Assembly (NCBI RefSeq): GCF_014650955.1
Contig: NZ_BMVY01000002.1
Location: 496,001-560,000, forward strand
DNA length: 64,000 nucleotides
Origin: Streptomyces tauricus
GTDB lineage: Bacteria; Actinomycetota; Actinomycetes; Streptomycetales; Streptomycetaceae
Reading direction: 5' to 3'
In this document: positions 35,824 to 47,080 of the stretch, in pieces
How the letters are laid out: each line of letters opens with the position of its first letter
How positions within the stretch are numbered: position 1 is the stretch's first letter
Made by a program: the position numbers and the translations under genes
Notes under the pieces: generated by a model
What the model saw: the letters and a program-made list of their open reading frames with translations, nothing else
What the model was told of the DNA's origin: nothing
The model's database searches: none

Positions 35824-37122
35824 TCAGTTCCAGGTACGGGATCGCAGCGGCATGCCCGACGCGCCGGAGCCGGGCGTCCGTACCGCCAGCACCTGGTTCA
35901 CGCCGATGCGGTTGCGTTCGAAGGCGAGCGCCGAGGCGGCCATGTAGAGACGCCAGACGCGGGCCCGGCCGGGGCTGGTGAGCTTGACGGCCCGCGGCCA
36001 GTCCGCCTCCAGGTTGGCCACCCAGCGGCGCAGGGTGAGCGCGTAGTGCTCCCGGATGGACTCGACGTCACGCACCTCGAACCCGGCGCTCTCCAACTGC
36101 GTCACGGTCTCGCCGATCGGCTCCAGCTCCCCGTCGGGGAAGACGTACGCGTCGATGAACTCGTCGATCTCGTACGCCGATTCGTCGCGCCACGGCCGGC
36201 GCCCGATCTGGTGGTTCAGCAGCCGTCCGCCCGGCTTGAGGAGGGCGAACAGATCCCGCGCGTACTCCAGATAGCGTTCGCTGCCGACGTGTTCGGCCAT
36301 CCCGATGGAGGAAATGGCGTCGTACGGACCGTCGCCGACGTCCCGGTAGTCCTGGACGCGGATCTCGACCCGGTCGGTGAGCCCCTCCTCCGCGACGCGC
36401 TTACGGGCGTACGCGGCCTGCTCCTGGGACAGCGTCACGCCGACGACGCTCACGCCGTACTCGCGGGCCGCGTGGATGGCCATCGAGCCCCAGCCGCAGC
36501 CGACGTCGAGCAGTCGCATGCCCGGCTTCAGCTCCAGCTTGCGGGCGATCAGTCCGAGCTTGTCGCGCTGGGCGTCCTCCAGGGTGCCGTCCGGGGCCTC
36601 CCAGTAGGCGCACGAGTAGACCATGGACGGCCCGAGAACGATCTCGTAGAAGTCGTTGCCGACGTCGTAGTGGTGGCTGATCGCCCGCCGGTCGCTGCGC
36701 TTGGTGTGCAGATGGGAGAGCTGGGACCGTCTGCGCACCTCCTCGCGGGGCGGGGCGGGCGGCAGGGGCGAGCCCGCCATCCGTACGAGCCCGCGCACGG
36801 CGGACCGTACGTCGGGGTCCCGCAGGGACTGGGCCAGGGTCCTGGCGTCCTCCCCGCGCTCCCAGACCATCTCGGCCACCGCGTCCAGTACGGCGTACAG
36901 GTCGCCGTCCACCGTCAGGTCACCGGCGACCCAGGCCCTCGCCAGGCCCAATTCCCCCGGCTTCCACAGGAGTCGGCGCAGCGCCCGCCGGTTCCGTACG
37001 ACGAGCACGGGTGTGCCCGGCGGTCCCGCTTCCGAACCGTCCCAGGCACGAATCCGCACCGGGAGCGGGGCTCCCAGCAGCTGTTCCATCAGCGCCTTGA
37101 GCCGAAGCGCCGCGTCCTGCAT
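35824..37122 (-). CDS. Cyclopropane-fatty-acyl-phospholipid synthase family methyltransferase
   Basis: 432 aa. An N-terminal helical region (1-~135) is followed by a SAM methyltransferase domain with motif I LLDVGCGWGSMAIHAARE, a CFA-specific region AISHHYDVGNDFYEIVLGPSMVYSCAYW, and SIGMAEHVGSERY. The C-terminal part includes HYALTLRRWVANLEADW. CFA synthases transfer a methylene from SAM to unsaturated acyl chains of membrane phospholipids. ATG 37122 is selected for its GGAGGTG site; the longer frame is repeat-derived. It stands alone and converges with the ABC permease. Whether it makes cyclopropane or methyl-branched products cannot be told. Confidence 0.92.
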   Translation of the reverse strand: MQDAALRLKALMEQLLGAPLPVRIRAWDGSEAGPPGTPVLVVRNRRALRRLLWKPGELGLARAWVAGDLTVDGDLYAVLDAVAEMVWERGEDARTLAQSLRDPDVRSAVRGLVRMAGSPLPPAPPREEVRRRSQLSHLHTKRSDRRAISHHYDVGNDFYEIVLGPSMVYSCAYWEAPDGTLEDAQRDKLGLIARKLELKPGMRLLDVGCGWGSMAIHAAREYGVSVVGVTLSQEQAAYARKRVAEEGLTDRVEIRVQDYRDVGDGPYDAISSIGMAEHVGSERYLEYARDLFALLKPGGRLLNHQIGRRPWRDESAYEIDEFIDAYVFPDGELEPIGETVTQLESAGFEVRDVESIREHYALTLRRWVANLEADWPRAVKLTSPGRARVWRLYMAASALAFERNRIGVNQVLAVRTPGSGASGMPLRSRTWN

Positions 37123-37545
37123 GACGCACACCTCCGTGACGAGGAATTCCACAAACTCCAACACCACGTAAACACCAACGGGGCCGGAGCGCAGTCCCGC
37201 GAAAGCGTCATGTTCGAGCAAAATACATGCACCCACCACGTACCCGAACCCCCGAAGACCGAGGACTCGCCCCCGCCGCCCCTACCCGTTCCCGTCCCGT
37301 TCTCGAGGGCTCCGCCCCCGAACCCCCGCTCCTCAAACGCCGGAGGGGCTGACTACCAGCCCGTCCGGCGTTTGAGGACGAGCGCGCAGCGCGATACGGG
37401 GGGCGAGGGGGCGCAGCCCCCATGCGTGACGGGAACGGGAAGGGGCGGCGGGGGCGAGGAAACGCCGAAAGGGCCCCCCGCACCACGGATGGCGGGAGAC
37501 CCCTTCAGGGAAAGCAGGGAAAGCGGGTGGGACGGTGACCGAAGG
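37123..37545. repeat. Intergenic inverted repeat (CTCAAACGCCGG / CCGGCGTTTGAG)
   Basis: 423 bp without a gene. 37331-37382 holds the arms CTCCTCAAACGCCGG and CCGGCGTTTGAGGACGAG flanking AGGGGCTGACTACCAGCCCGT, a hairpin-forming element also present as a half-copy at 12677-12702. GGGGGCGCAGCCCCC-like small palindromes surround it. The rest is the promoter region of the CFA-synthase gene and the 3' flank of ndh. Confidence 0.75.
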
Positions 37546-38931
37546 TCAGGAGGCCTTCGCCTTCTCCTCCGTCTTCGCGGCAGCGACAGGCGCGGGCGCC
37601 GGCTTGGCCGCCTCGTAGAACTCCTCACGAGGAGTCTCCATCGCCCCGAGCGAGACGACCTCACGCTTCAGGAACACGGCCAGCGTCCAGTCCGCGAAGA
37701 CCCGGATCTTCCGGTTCCAGGTCGGCATGGCCAGCCCGTGGTACCCACGGTGCATGTACCAGGCCAGCCGCCCCTTGAGCTTGATCTTCATCTTGCCCAT
37801 GACGATGAACGCGACGCCCTTGTGCAGCCCGAGCCCGGCGACCGCACCCTTGTTGGCGTGGCTGTACTCCTTCTGCGGGAAGCCCCGCATACCGGAGATC
37901 ACGTTGTCGCCGAGGACCCGCGCCTGACGCAGCGCGTGCTGCGCGTTCGGCGGGCACCAGGCGTTCTCGTTGCCGGCCTTGCGGCCGACGAGGTCCGGCA
38001 CCTGGGCGTTGTCGCCGGCGGCCCAGATGTAGTCCGTGCCCTGCACCTGGAGCGTGGTCCGGGTGTCGACGTGGCCACGGGGACCGAGCGGCAGGCCGAA
38101 GCGGGAGAGCACCGGGTTGGGCTTGACGCCGGCCGTCCACACGATGGTGCTGGAGTCGACCTCCAGGCCGTTCTTCAGGACCACGTGGCCGTCGACGCAG
38201 GAGTCCATGGAGGTGGAGAGGTAGACCTCGACCCCACGTCCTTCGAGGTGCTCCTTGCCGTACTGGCCGAGCTTGGGGCCGACCTCGGGAAGGATCTTGT
38301 CCGCGGCGTCAACGAGGATGAAGCGCATGTCCTCGCGGGACACGTTGGTGTAGTACTTCGCGGCGTCCCGAGCCATGTCCTCGACCTCGCCGATGGTCTC
38401 CGCGCCTGCGAAGCCACCGCCGACGAAGACGAAGGTCAGCGCCTTGCGGCGGACATCCTCGTCGGTCGTGGAGTCGGCCTTGTCGAGCTGTTCGAGGACG
38501 TGGTTGCGCAGGCCGATGGCCTCCTCGATGCCCTTCATGCCGATGCCCTGCTCGGCGAGGCCGGGGATCGGGAAGGTGCGGGAGACCGCGCCCATCGCGA
38601 TGACGAGGTAGTCGAAGGGCAGCTCGTACGCCTCGCCCACGAGGGGGGCGATCGTGGCGACCTTGCGGTCCTGGTCGATGGTCGTGACCCGGCCGGTGAG
38701 GACTTCCGCCTTGGGCAGCACGCGTCGCAGCGGGACGACGACGTGCCGAGGCGAAATGCTGCCTGCGGCTGCTTCGGGGAGGAAGGGCTGGTAGGTCATG
38801 TACGACCGGGGGTCGACGACCGTGACGGTCGCCTCGCCGTAGCGCATCTTCTTGAGGATGCGCCGAGCTGCGTACAGGCCTACGTACCCACCGCCTACTA
38901 CGAGGATCCTGGGACGCTCCGTGGTGCTCAT
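37546..38931 (-). CDS. ndh: NADH dehydrogenase, type II (NDH-2)
   Basis: 461 aa. Two nucleotide-binding folds: FAD motif VVGGGYVGLYAARR at the N-terminus and NAD motif FVFVGGGFAGAETIGE near 165-180. DYIWAAGDNAQVPD is the C-terminal FAD contact. The last ~100 residues carry an amphipathic membrane-binding segment (VMGKMKIKLKGRLAWYMHRG) and an Ala/Lys-rich tail. NDH-2 oxidises NADH and reduces menaquinone without proton pumping. The start ATG 38931 has only a weak ribosome binding site; no better start is seen in the long upstream frame. About 310 bp upstream lies a near-consensus Rex operator, consistent with redox control of this enzyme in Streptomyces. Confidence 0.93.
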   Translation of the reverse strand: MSTTERPRILVVGGGYVGLYAARRILKKMRYGEATVTVVDPRSYMTYQPFLPEAAAGSISPRHVVVPLRRVLPKAEVLTGRVTTIDQDRKVATIAPLVGEAYELPFDYLVIAMGAVSRTFPIPGLAEQGIGMKGIEEAIGLRNHVLEQLDKADSTTDEDVRRKALTFVFVGGGFAGAETIGEVEDMARDAAKYYTNVSREDMRFILVDAADKILPEVGPKLGQYGKEHLEGRGVEVYLSTSMDSCVDGHVVLKNGLEVDSSTIVWTAGVKPNPVLSRFGLPLGPRGHVDTRTTLQVQGTDYIWAAGDNAQVPDLVGRKAGNENAWCPPNAQHALRQARVLGDNVISGMRGFPQKEYSHANKGAVAGLGLHKGVAFIVMGKMKIKLKGRLAWYMHRGYHGLAMPTWNRKIRVFADWTLAVFLKREVVSLGAMETPREEFYEAAKPAPAPVAAAKTEEKAKAS

Positions 38932-39390
38932 GCCATCGAGTATCCACCCGCCCCAGGGGGGTCGCTCGTGCGCCCCTTCACAAGCTTCTTCACACCCTCT
39001 GCTACACTGCGCCGCCCACGTGACCCAGGTCATGTTCCGGCAGGGGAACCAGCGCGCGCCGCGACCCGTTGTCAATGCCGCCTGAGCTGCCACTCCGGCC
39101 CTTCGGGCCCCCTGGACCAGTACCCCTCTTCACGTGATCGCAGCATCCCCGAAACGGTCCGTTGACCATGGACCGAACCCCTCCGGAAGCCCTTGAGGAG
39201 CCGGAAGGAGGAAAACCTCCCTCAGCAGGACCGATTCTCTTGTGAAGAACTTCACGAAGTTTTCCGCGGGCCTGTCGCGAAGGTCGTTCACCAGCCCTCC
39301 GCAGGGCCCTCAAGTGCGCTCATACGTTGTCGGGACTGCTCAGCCGAGGGCGCTGAAGCGTAGCGAAGCGGGCTGCGGCCCGGGCCCCGT
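38932..39390. promoter_or_regulatory. Long ndh upstream region
   Basis: 459 bp between the ndh start and the ppx stop, both genes on the minus strand. It contains the Rex-like dyad at 39239-39259 and direct repeats of TTCACA type near 38977-38995 (CTTCACAAGCTTCTTCACACC). No ORF with a ribosome binding site fits here. It probably carries the ndh promoter and a long 5' leader. Confidence 0.5.
39239..39259. promoter_or_regulatory. Rex-like redox operator (TTGTGAA-N4-TTCACGAA)
   Basis: The sequence CTTGTGAA GAAC TTCACGAAG matches the Rex consensus TTGTGAANNNNTTCACAA with one changed position near the right end. Rex represses respiratory genes until the NADH/NAD+ ratio rises. The site lies upstream of ndh, a gene I recall as a Rex target in S. 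coelicolor. Confidence 0.65.
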
Positions 39391-40332
39391 TCAGGCCACG
39401 GACCACGCGATGCCGTCGAGGATGTCGTGCTCGCTCACGACGACCTCCCGCGCGCCGGTCCTCTCCATGATCGCGAGGAGTACGAGGGCGCCGGCGCCGA
39501 TGACGTCGACGCGTCCCGGATGCATCGAGGGGATCTCCGCGCGCTCGGCGTGCGAGGCGGCGAGCAGCCGCTCGGTGATCTCGCGGACCCGCTCCAGGGA
39601 GACCCGGGAGTGGTGGATGGCCTCGGAGTCGTACTCCGCGAGCCCCAGGGCGATCGCCGCGACGGTGGTGACGGAGCCGGCCAGCCCGACCAGCGTGCGG
39701 GCCTCGCGCAGGGGCACGGACTCCTCGGCGAGGTCGAGGGCCGCCTCGATGTCGGCGCGGATCGCCCGGACCTGCTCCCCGGTCGGCGGGTCGGTGACCA
39801 CGCCGTCCCGGACGAGGTGGCGTTCCGTCATCCGTACGCAGCCGATGTCCACCGAGCGGGCGCCCCGCACGTGGTCGTCGCCGACGACGAACTCGGTGGA
39901 GCCGCCGCCGATGTCCACCACGAGGTAGGGCTTGGCCAGGTCGTCACGGCCCGTCAGCTCCTTCGTGGCGCCCGTGAACGAGAACTCGGCCTCCTGGTCG
40001 CCGGAGATGACCTCGGGCTCCACGCCCAGGATGTCGAGGACGCCGCGGACGAAGTCATCGCGGTTCTGGGCGTCTCGGGAGGCGGAGGTGGCGACGAAGC
40101 GGAGGCGTTCGGCGCCGTGCTCCTTGATGACCTCGGCGTACTCGCGGCAGGCCGCGAAGGTGCGCTCCAGGGCCTCGGGGGCGAGGCGGCCCGTGCGGTC
40201 GACGTCCTGGCCGAGCCGGACGATCGTCATGCGGCGGTCCAGGTCGACGAGTTCGCCGGTGGCGGGGTCCGCGTCCGCGACGAGCAGGCGGATGGAGTTG
40301 GTGCCGCAGTCCACGGCGGCGACGCGAGTCAT
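39391..40332 (-). CDS. ppx: Exopolyphosphatase / guanosine pentaphosphatase (Ppx/GppA family)
   Basis: 313 aa, the short single-module actinobacterial form. ASKHA-fold motifs: phosphate-1 AAVDCGTNSIRLLV at the N-terminus, phosphate-2 LVVDIGGGSTEFV near 140, and the adenosine-like LVGLAGSVTTVAAIAL near 220. SMHPGRVDVIGAGALVLL is typical of Ppx. It hydrolyses terminal phosphate from polyphosphate or pppGpp, linking to stress physiology. ATG 40332 is the first in frame with the motif. It lies downstream of DUF501 and divIC on the same strand but is separated by 239 bp of repeats, so co-transcription is uncertain. Confidence 0.92.
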   Translation of the reverse strand: MTRVAAVDCGTNSIRLLVADADPATGELVDLDRRMTIVRLGQDVDRTGRLAPEALERTFAACREYAEVIKEHGAERLRFVATSASRDAQNRDDFVRGVLDILGVEPEVISGDQEAEFSFTGATKELTGRDDLAKPYLVVDIGGGSTEFVVGDDHVRGARSVDIGCVRMTERHLVRDGVVTDPPTGEQVRAIRADIEAALDLAEESVPLREARTLVGLAGSVTTVAAIALGLAEYDSEAIHHSRVSLERVREITERLLAASHAERAEIPSMHPGRVDVIGAGALVLLAIMERTGAREVVVSEHDILDGIAWSVA

Positions 40333-40428
40333 GACAGTGGTCTCCTGTTGCGATCGTCCGGGGGGCCGCCCCCGCCGCCCCTACCCATTCCCGTCACTAC
40401 ACAGGGGCTCCGCCCCCGAACCCCCACT

Positions 40429-40530
40429 GCGCAGTTCCCCGCGCCCCTAGGTATCTAGGGGCGCGGGGAACTGCGCAATCCTTTACGCCCACCCCAGGCA
40501 CCCTGGCTTTTAGGGGCGCGGGGAACTGCG
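40429..40530. repeat. Palindromic repeat, 22-bp perfect stem plus extra copy
   Basis: 40429-40450 and 40455-40476 are exact reverse complements around the loop GTAT, with arms containing TTCCCCGCGCCCCTAG. A third direct core (GGGGCGCGGGGAACTGCGC) starts near 40512. The element lies between DUF501 and ppx, and a further GC-rich GGGGCTCCGCCCCC motif precedes it near 40404. Confidence 0.88.
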
Positions 40531-40571
40531 CAATCTTTTTCGCCCGCCCTCACCGGGGTCAGGCGGAACCC

Positions 40572-41093
40572 TCAGCCCTCCGTCGGAACGACGCACGCGC
40601 CCTTGCGCCACCACTCCGGCAGCATCGCGATCGCCTCGTCGCCCAGGGGGTTCACCCCCGGCCCCGCGGCCAGGGAGTGCGCGACCAGCACGTGCAGGCA
40701 CTTCACCCGGTCCGGCATCCCGCCCGCGCTCGGGAATCCCTCGAGCACGTCGATGGCGTCACGCCGCGCGATGTAGTCCTCGTGCGCGGCCCGGTACGCC
40801 TTGGCCAGCTCGGGGTCCGTGGCGAGACGGTCCGTCATCTCCTTCATGACGCCGTTCGCCTCCAGCGTCCCGATCGCGGAGGCCGCGCGCGGGCACGTCA
40901 GGTAGTACGTCGTCGGGAACGGCGTCCCGTCGGGAAGCCGGGGAGCCGTCTCGACGACGTCGGGCTGTCCGCACGGACAGCGGTGCGCGATCGCGCGCAG
41001 CCCGCGCGGCGGCCGCCCGAGCTGCTGCTTGAAGGCCTCGACGTCGGCGTCGGTGGGCTCGGTGCGCGAAGTGGGCGGCGGGGGCGTTTCCAT
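40572..41093 (-). CDS. DUF501 family protein
   Basis: 173 aa. DUF501 features: an N-terminal ADVEAFKQQLGRPPRGL helix, then IAHRCPCGQPDVVETAPRLPDGTPFPTTYYLTCP with two Cys that may bind metal, then LEANGVMKEMTDRL and DYIARRDAID. It is conserved across Actinobacteria between divIC/eno and ppx, so a role tied to division or polyphosphate is conceivable, but none is proven. The start ATG lies 29 bp after the divIC stop, indicating one operon. Confidence 0.88.
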   Translation of the reverse strand: METPPPPTSRTEPTDADVEAFKQQLGRPPRGLRAIAHRCPCGQPDVVETAPRLPDGTPFPTTYYLTCPRAASAIGTLEANGVMKEMTDRLATDPELAKAYRAAHEDYIARRDAIDVLEGFPSAGGMPDRVKCLHVLVAHSLAAGPGVNPLGDEAIAMLPEWWRKGACVVPTEG

Positions 41094-41122
41094 GCCTTGG
41101 CTCTGTGTCCTTCTGGTTCAGT

Positions 41123-41599
41123 TCACTGGTCGGAGGCGTCGGCCTTGTCGACGCCGTCCCAGACGTTGGCGTACCAGGCCCGGTCGGCCGCCGTCCGGTC
41201 CGTACGCGTCTTCTTCGCCGCGTCGGGGTCGATCACGATGAAGCCGGTCTCGCCCGGCATCACGTAGTGCAGCCGTTCCCGGATGCGCTGCTCGGCGTAC
41301 GCGTCGTCCTGCCAGCGCGCCTTCAGGTCGCGCAGCTCCTCGACGCGCTCGCGGGCCTGCTCGCGCTCGCGCTGCAGATCGGCGACCTCGGCACGCTGGG
41401 AGACGTACTGCCTTATGGGATAGGCGAGGGCCACGACGAGCGAGCAGAGCACGAGGGCGAGGAGCGCCGCACGGCCGGTCAGCCGCGAGCGGCGCGCCTG
41501 GCGTTTGGTCTGGGAGCGGTAGACACGGGCGGCGGTCTGCTCGCCGAGCACCCGCAGCCTGGTCGCGGTGGAGAACCGGTCACGGTCCTTCACAGCCAT
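41123..41599 (-). CDS. divIC: Septum formation initiator DivIC/FtsB
   Basis: 158 aa. A basic cytoplasmic N-terminus (1-42, RSQTKRQARRSRL) precedes one transmembrane helix (AALLALVLCSLVVALAYPI, about 44-62), a coiled coil (VSQRAEVADLQREREQARERV, about 66-95), and a short FtsB-type C-terminus with RERLHYVMPGETGFIVIDP. It joins FtsL and FtsQ/DivIB in the divisome and is needed for sporulation septation in Streptomyces. It lies between eno (89 bp upstream) and DUF501, the usual actinobacterial order. Confidence 0.9.
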   Translation of the reverse strand: MAVKDRDRFSTATRLRVLGEQTAARVYRSQTKRQARRSRLTGRAALLALVLCSLVVALAYPIRQYVSQRAEVADLQREREQARERVEELRDLKARWQDDAYAEQRIRERLHYVMPGETGFIVIDPDAAKKTRTDRTAADRAWYANVWDGVDKADASDQ

Positions 41600-41688
41600 C
41601 TGTCCCGCCTCCCCGATACGTACGTACGTCCCCGCACACGGTACGGGACCGGTACGGGGACGTACGTACGACGCTGCCTACAAGGACG

Positions 41689-44265
<2,577 letters not shown>

Positions 44266-44490
44266 TACGCGACGACTGTTCCCGTACGGCCGTTGGCAGG
44301 ATTCGGCGTGCGACCGTCGGGGCTCACCAATGGCGAGCGGTCACGACCGTAGACACGGGCCGCGCCGAATTTCAAAGACGATCAGGGGTGTTGAGATCCA
44401 TGTCTCAATTCACCAAATCGGACATTCAGCTCGAACTACCGCTGATTTTCGCCCGATTCGGCGCCTTGATCACCACTTGCTCGACATCGC
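44266..44490. other. Intergenic remainder between riboswitch and second rpf gene
   Basis: This holds the rpfA promoter (no clear -10/-35 can be singled out) and the 3' flank of the second Rpf gene. An AT-richer stretch lies at 44370-44440. No gene is seen. Confidence 0.4.
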
Positions 44491-45393
44491 TCAACCGTCC
44501 ACGGCGATGCGCTGACCGGGGATGATGAAGTCCGGGTCGGCGCCGATGCTGTCCTTGTTCGCGGCGTAGAGCTCGCTCCACCCGCCGTCGATGCCAAGGG
44601 AGTCGGCGATGCTGGAGAGACTGTCCCCGGAACGGACCGCGTACGAGCCTTCGTCGGCGAGGACGCGGGAGGTGCTGTCGCTGCGCGAGGCGTGCCGGCC
44701 GGCGTAGTCGTCCGCACGGGGGGCCATGTCGACCTCTTCGGCGCTGCCGCCGCGGTGACGGCCGGAGCTGTCCGCGACCGCGTCGACCGAAGCGTCGTCG
44801 TTCTGGGATGACTTGTCCGAGTCGTCACCCTTCGCCTTGGTGTCCGCGGACGAGCTGTCCGTTCTCTGTGCGTCCGAGGCCGAGCCGTCGGCGGACTTCG
44901 AACCGCTGCCGGTGGACGAGTCGGACTTCGCGCTGCCGCTCTCCTTCGTCTCCTCCGTGTCGGCCGACGAACCGGTGGAGTCCTCGGCGACGCCCGTGTC
45001 GACATCGGCGGAGTCGGAGTCCTGCGTCAGACCGGCGACGAGACCGCAGGTCGTCCAGGCACCCGTTCCCTGGTCCGCGAGGATCTTCTCGGCGACGGCT
45101 ATCTGCTGCGAACGGCTGGCCTGGTCGGCGCTCGGCGCGTAGTCGAGGCCGCCGTGCTCCTCCCAGGTCTCCTGGGTCATCTGGAGGCCGCCGTAGAGCC
45201 CGTTGCCGGTGTCGGCGCTCCATGAGCCACCGCTCTCGCACTCGGCGACCGCGTCCCAGGTCGTACCGCTGGCGGCACTCGCGCCGCTCGCACCGAGCAG
45301 GGGGATCGCGATGGCCGATCCGGCCACGCCGGCGGCGACGAGGAGCGCCGGAGCCTGGCGGGGGCGACGATGACGGCCGTTCCCGGAGAGCAT
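44491..45393 (-). CDS. rpfC: Rpf-like transglycosylase with LysM domain (RpfC-like)
   Basis: 300 aa. A signal peptide (ALLVAAGVAGSAIAIPLLGA) ends near residue 43. The Rpf domain reads TTWDAVAECESGGSWSADTG, then LYGGLQMTQETWEEHGG, with catalytic Glu in CESGG. A long acidic Ser/Asp-rich linker (about 130-240) precedes a C-terminal LysM (YAVRSGDSLSSIADSLGIDGGWSELYAAN, then IIPGQRIAV). It is paralogous to rpfA, which lies downstream, but has no ydaO riboswitch in its 220-bp leader. A promoter candidate TTGTGA-N18-TACGTT is seen on the minus strand near 45500. The symbol follows remembered S. coelicolor naming. Confidence 0.9.
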   Translation of the reverse strand: MLSGNGRHRRPRQAPALLVAAGVAGSAIAIPLLGASGASAASGTTWDAVAECESGGSWSADTGNGLYGGLQMTQETWEEHGGLDYAPSADQASRSQQIAVAEKILADQGTGAWTTCGLVAGLTQDSDSADVDTGVAEDSTGSSADTEETKESGSAKSDSSTGSGSKSADGSASDAQRTDSSSADTKAKGDDSDKSSQNDDASVDAVADSSGRHRGGSAEEVDMAPRADDYAGRHASRSDSTSRVLADEGSYAVRSGDSLSSIADSLGIDGGWSELYAANKDSIGADPDFIIPGQRIAVDG

Positions 45394-45613
45394 GCGATTG
45401 CCTTTCGCGTGACAGCAAGGAATACGCACAGGGCACAGCGGAAAGCCGTGCTCGTGACTGCTGCGACGGGCGGGACCTGCCGCATTGATGGGTGAACGTA
45501 GCGGCACTCGAACTCTTGTCACAAGTCGGTGCAGCGTAGATAACGTGAAGATCACAGAGTTGACGGAGTCTCACCTTCCGTCGACTTCGGTGCTACGGCC
45601 GCAAGGACATCCG

Positions 45614-46909
45614 TCAAGACTTCGCGACCGGGGTGAACTCCACCGGAAGCGTGCGCAACCCCCGCATGATGAGCCCTCCCCGCCACCTCAAATCGGCTGA
45701 ATCCCCCGCGAGTTGCAGGTCCGGCAGCCGGGTCAGCAGCGTGGCCAGTGCCGTCTGGCCCTCCAGCCGTGCGAGGGGCGCACCGAGGCAGTAGTGGATT
45801 CCGTGCCCGTAACCGAGGTGTTGGTTGTCACGGCGGGAGAGGTCGAGGGTGTCCGGGTCCTCGAACCGGTCGGGATCGCGGTCGGCCGCCGCGAGGACGA
45901 CGAGCACGGGGTCACCGGCGGCGATGTCCTGCCCGCCGACACTGAGCGGTTCGGTGGCAAACCGCCAGGTGGCCAGTTCCACGGGTCCGTCATAGCGGAG
46001 CAGTTCCTCCACGCCGGTCGCGAGCAGGTCCGTGTGGCCGGCCGCGAGGGAGTCCTGCAGCCGCCGCCGCTGCCCCGGGTGGGTGAGCAGGGCGTAGGTG
46101 CCGTTGCCGATGAGGTTCACGGTTGTCTCGAAACCGGCGAACAGAAGGATGAAGGCCATCGCCGCGGCCTCGTTCTCGCTGAGGTGCTCGCCGTGGTCGG
46201 AGGCCCGGATGAGACCGGAGATCAGGTCCTCGCCCGGCGCGGGCTCGTCCGTGAGTTCCTGGCGCTTGCGGTGGATCAGCTCGGCGAGGTAGCCGCGCAT
46301 CTTCTTGACCGACCGCGCGACACCGCCCCTGGGCCCGCCCCCGTGCCGGATCATCATCCCGGCCCAGTCCCGGAAGTCGTCCTGGTCCTCGCGCGGAACG
46401 CCGAGGAGATCGCAGATGGCGTAGATGGGGAGCGGGAAGGCGAAGTCGTGGATGAGGTCCGCCTCCCCCTTCTCGGCGAACCCGTCGATCAGCTGGTCCG
46501 TCAGCTCCTGCACACGGGAGCCGAATTCGGCCACCCGCCGGGGCGTGAACGCCTTGCTGACGAGCCGCCGCAGCCGGGTGTGGTCCGGCGGGTCGATATT
46601 GAGCAGGTGGGTCATCAGCTCGGCCTTCCGCTCGCCCGGAATGCCGGTCTTGCCCTTCGCGTGCGCGGGTTCGTCGTGATGGGCGGGGTTCTTGCTGAGC
46701 CGGCCGTCGGCGAGGGCCTGCTTGGCGTCCGCGTAACGGGTGACCAGCCATGCCTCCACCCCGCTGGGCAGCTTCGTCCGATGCACGGGAGCGTACTCAC
46801 GGAGCCAGGCGTACGCCGGGTAGGGATCGGTGGCGAACTCCCAGCTGAAGAGTTCGGGTACGGGCTGCCCCGTGGTCGGCGCGGGCGGCTGTGCAGGCGT
46901 TTCGGTCAC
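45614..46909 (-). CDS. Cytochrome P450 (CYP107-like)
   Basis: 431 aa, GTG start. P450 motifs: I-helix oxygen-binding AGFETT (258-263), K-helix ELLR (302-305), and heme-binding GYGHGIHYCLGAPLARLE with thiolate Cys374. The AGFETT and GHGxHxCLGxxLARLE patterns fit bacterial class I enzymes of the CYP107 group, which hydroxylate macrolides, vitamin D-like or other small molecules. A ferredoxin or reductase gene is not adjacent, but a flavohaemoglobin-type FAD/NAD oxidoreductase is divergently encoded 171 bp away. The substrate cannot be predicted. It stands downstream of the rpf gene on the same strand but is probably separately expressed. Confidence 0.93.
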   Translation of the reverse strand: MTETPAQPPAPTTGQPVPELFSWEFATDPYPAYAWLREYAPVHRTKLPSGVEAWLVTRYADAKQALADGRLSKNPAHHDEPAHAKGKTGIPGERKAELMTHLLNIDPPDHTRLRRLVSKAFTPRRVAEFGSRVQELTDQLIDGFAEKGEADLIHDFAFPLPIYAICDLLGVPREDQDDFRDWAGMMIRHGGGPRGGVARSVKKMRGYLAELIHRKRQELTDEPAPGEDLISGLIRASDHGEHLSENEAAAMAFILLFAGFETTVNLIGNGTYALLTHPGQRRRLQDSLAAGHTDLLATGVEELLRYDGPVELATWRFATEPLSVGGQDIAAGDPVLVVLAAADRDPDRFEDPDTLDLSRRDNQHLGYGHGIHYCLGAPLARLEGQTALATLLTRLPDLQLAGDSADLRWRGGLIMRGLRTLPVEFTPVAKS

Positions 46910-47080
46910 TCCTCGACGGTATCGGGAGGCACGGCCCGGGCCCGCGCGGCGGTCTGCCGGGCCGCTGCAGCCGCCCCCTACCGGTCGCGACTTGGCCCTG
47001 TTCGCGCGCTTCACCCCAGGCTGTCCCGGAATGCTCCGCCCCTTGACTGTCCGGCTCTCCGGCTATCTACGCTCGCGAGC

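Noticed and set aside
45545..45575. Crp-like site GTGAAGATCAC upstream of the second rpf gene
   Set aside because: Half-site spacing is too short for the TGTGA-N6-TCACA consensus.
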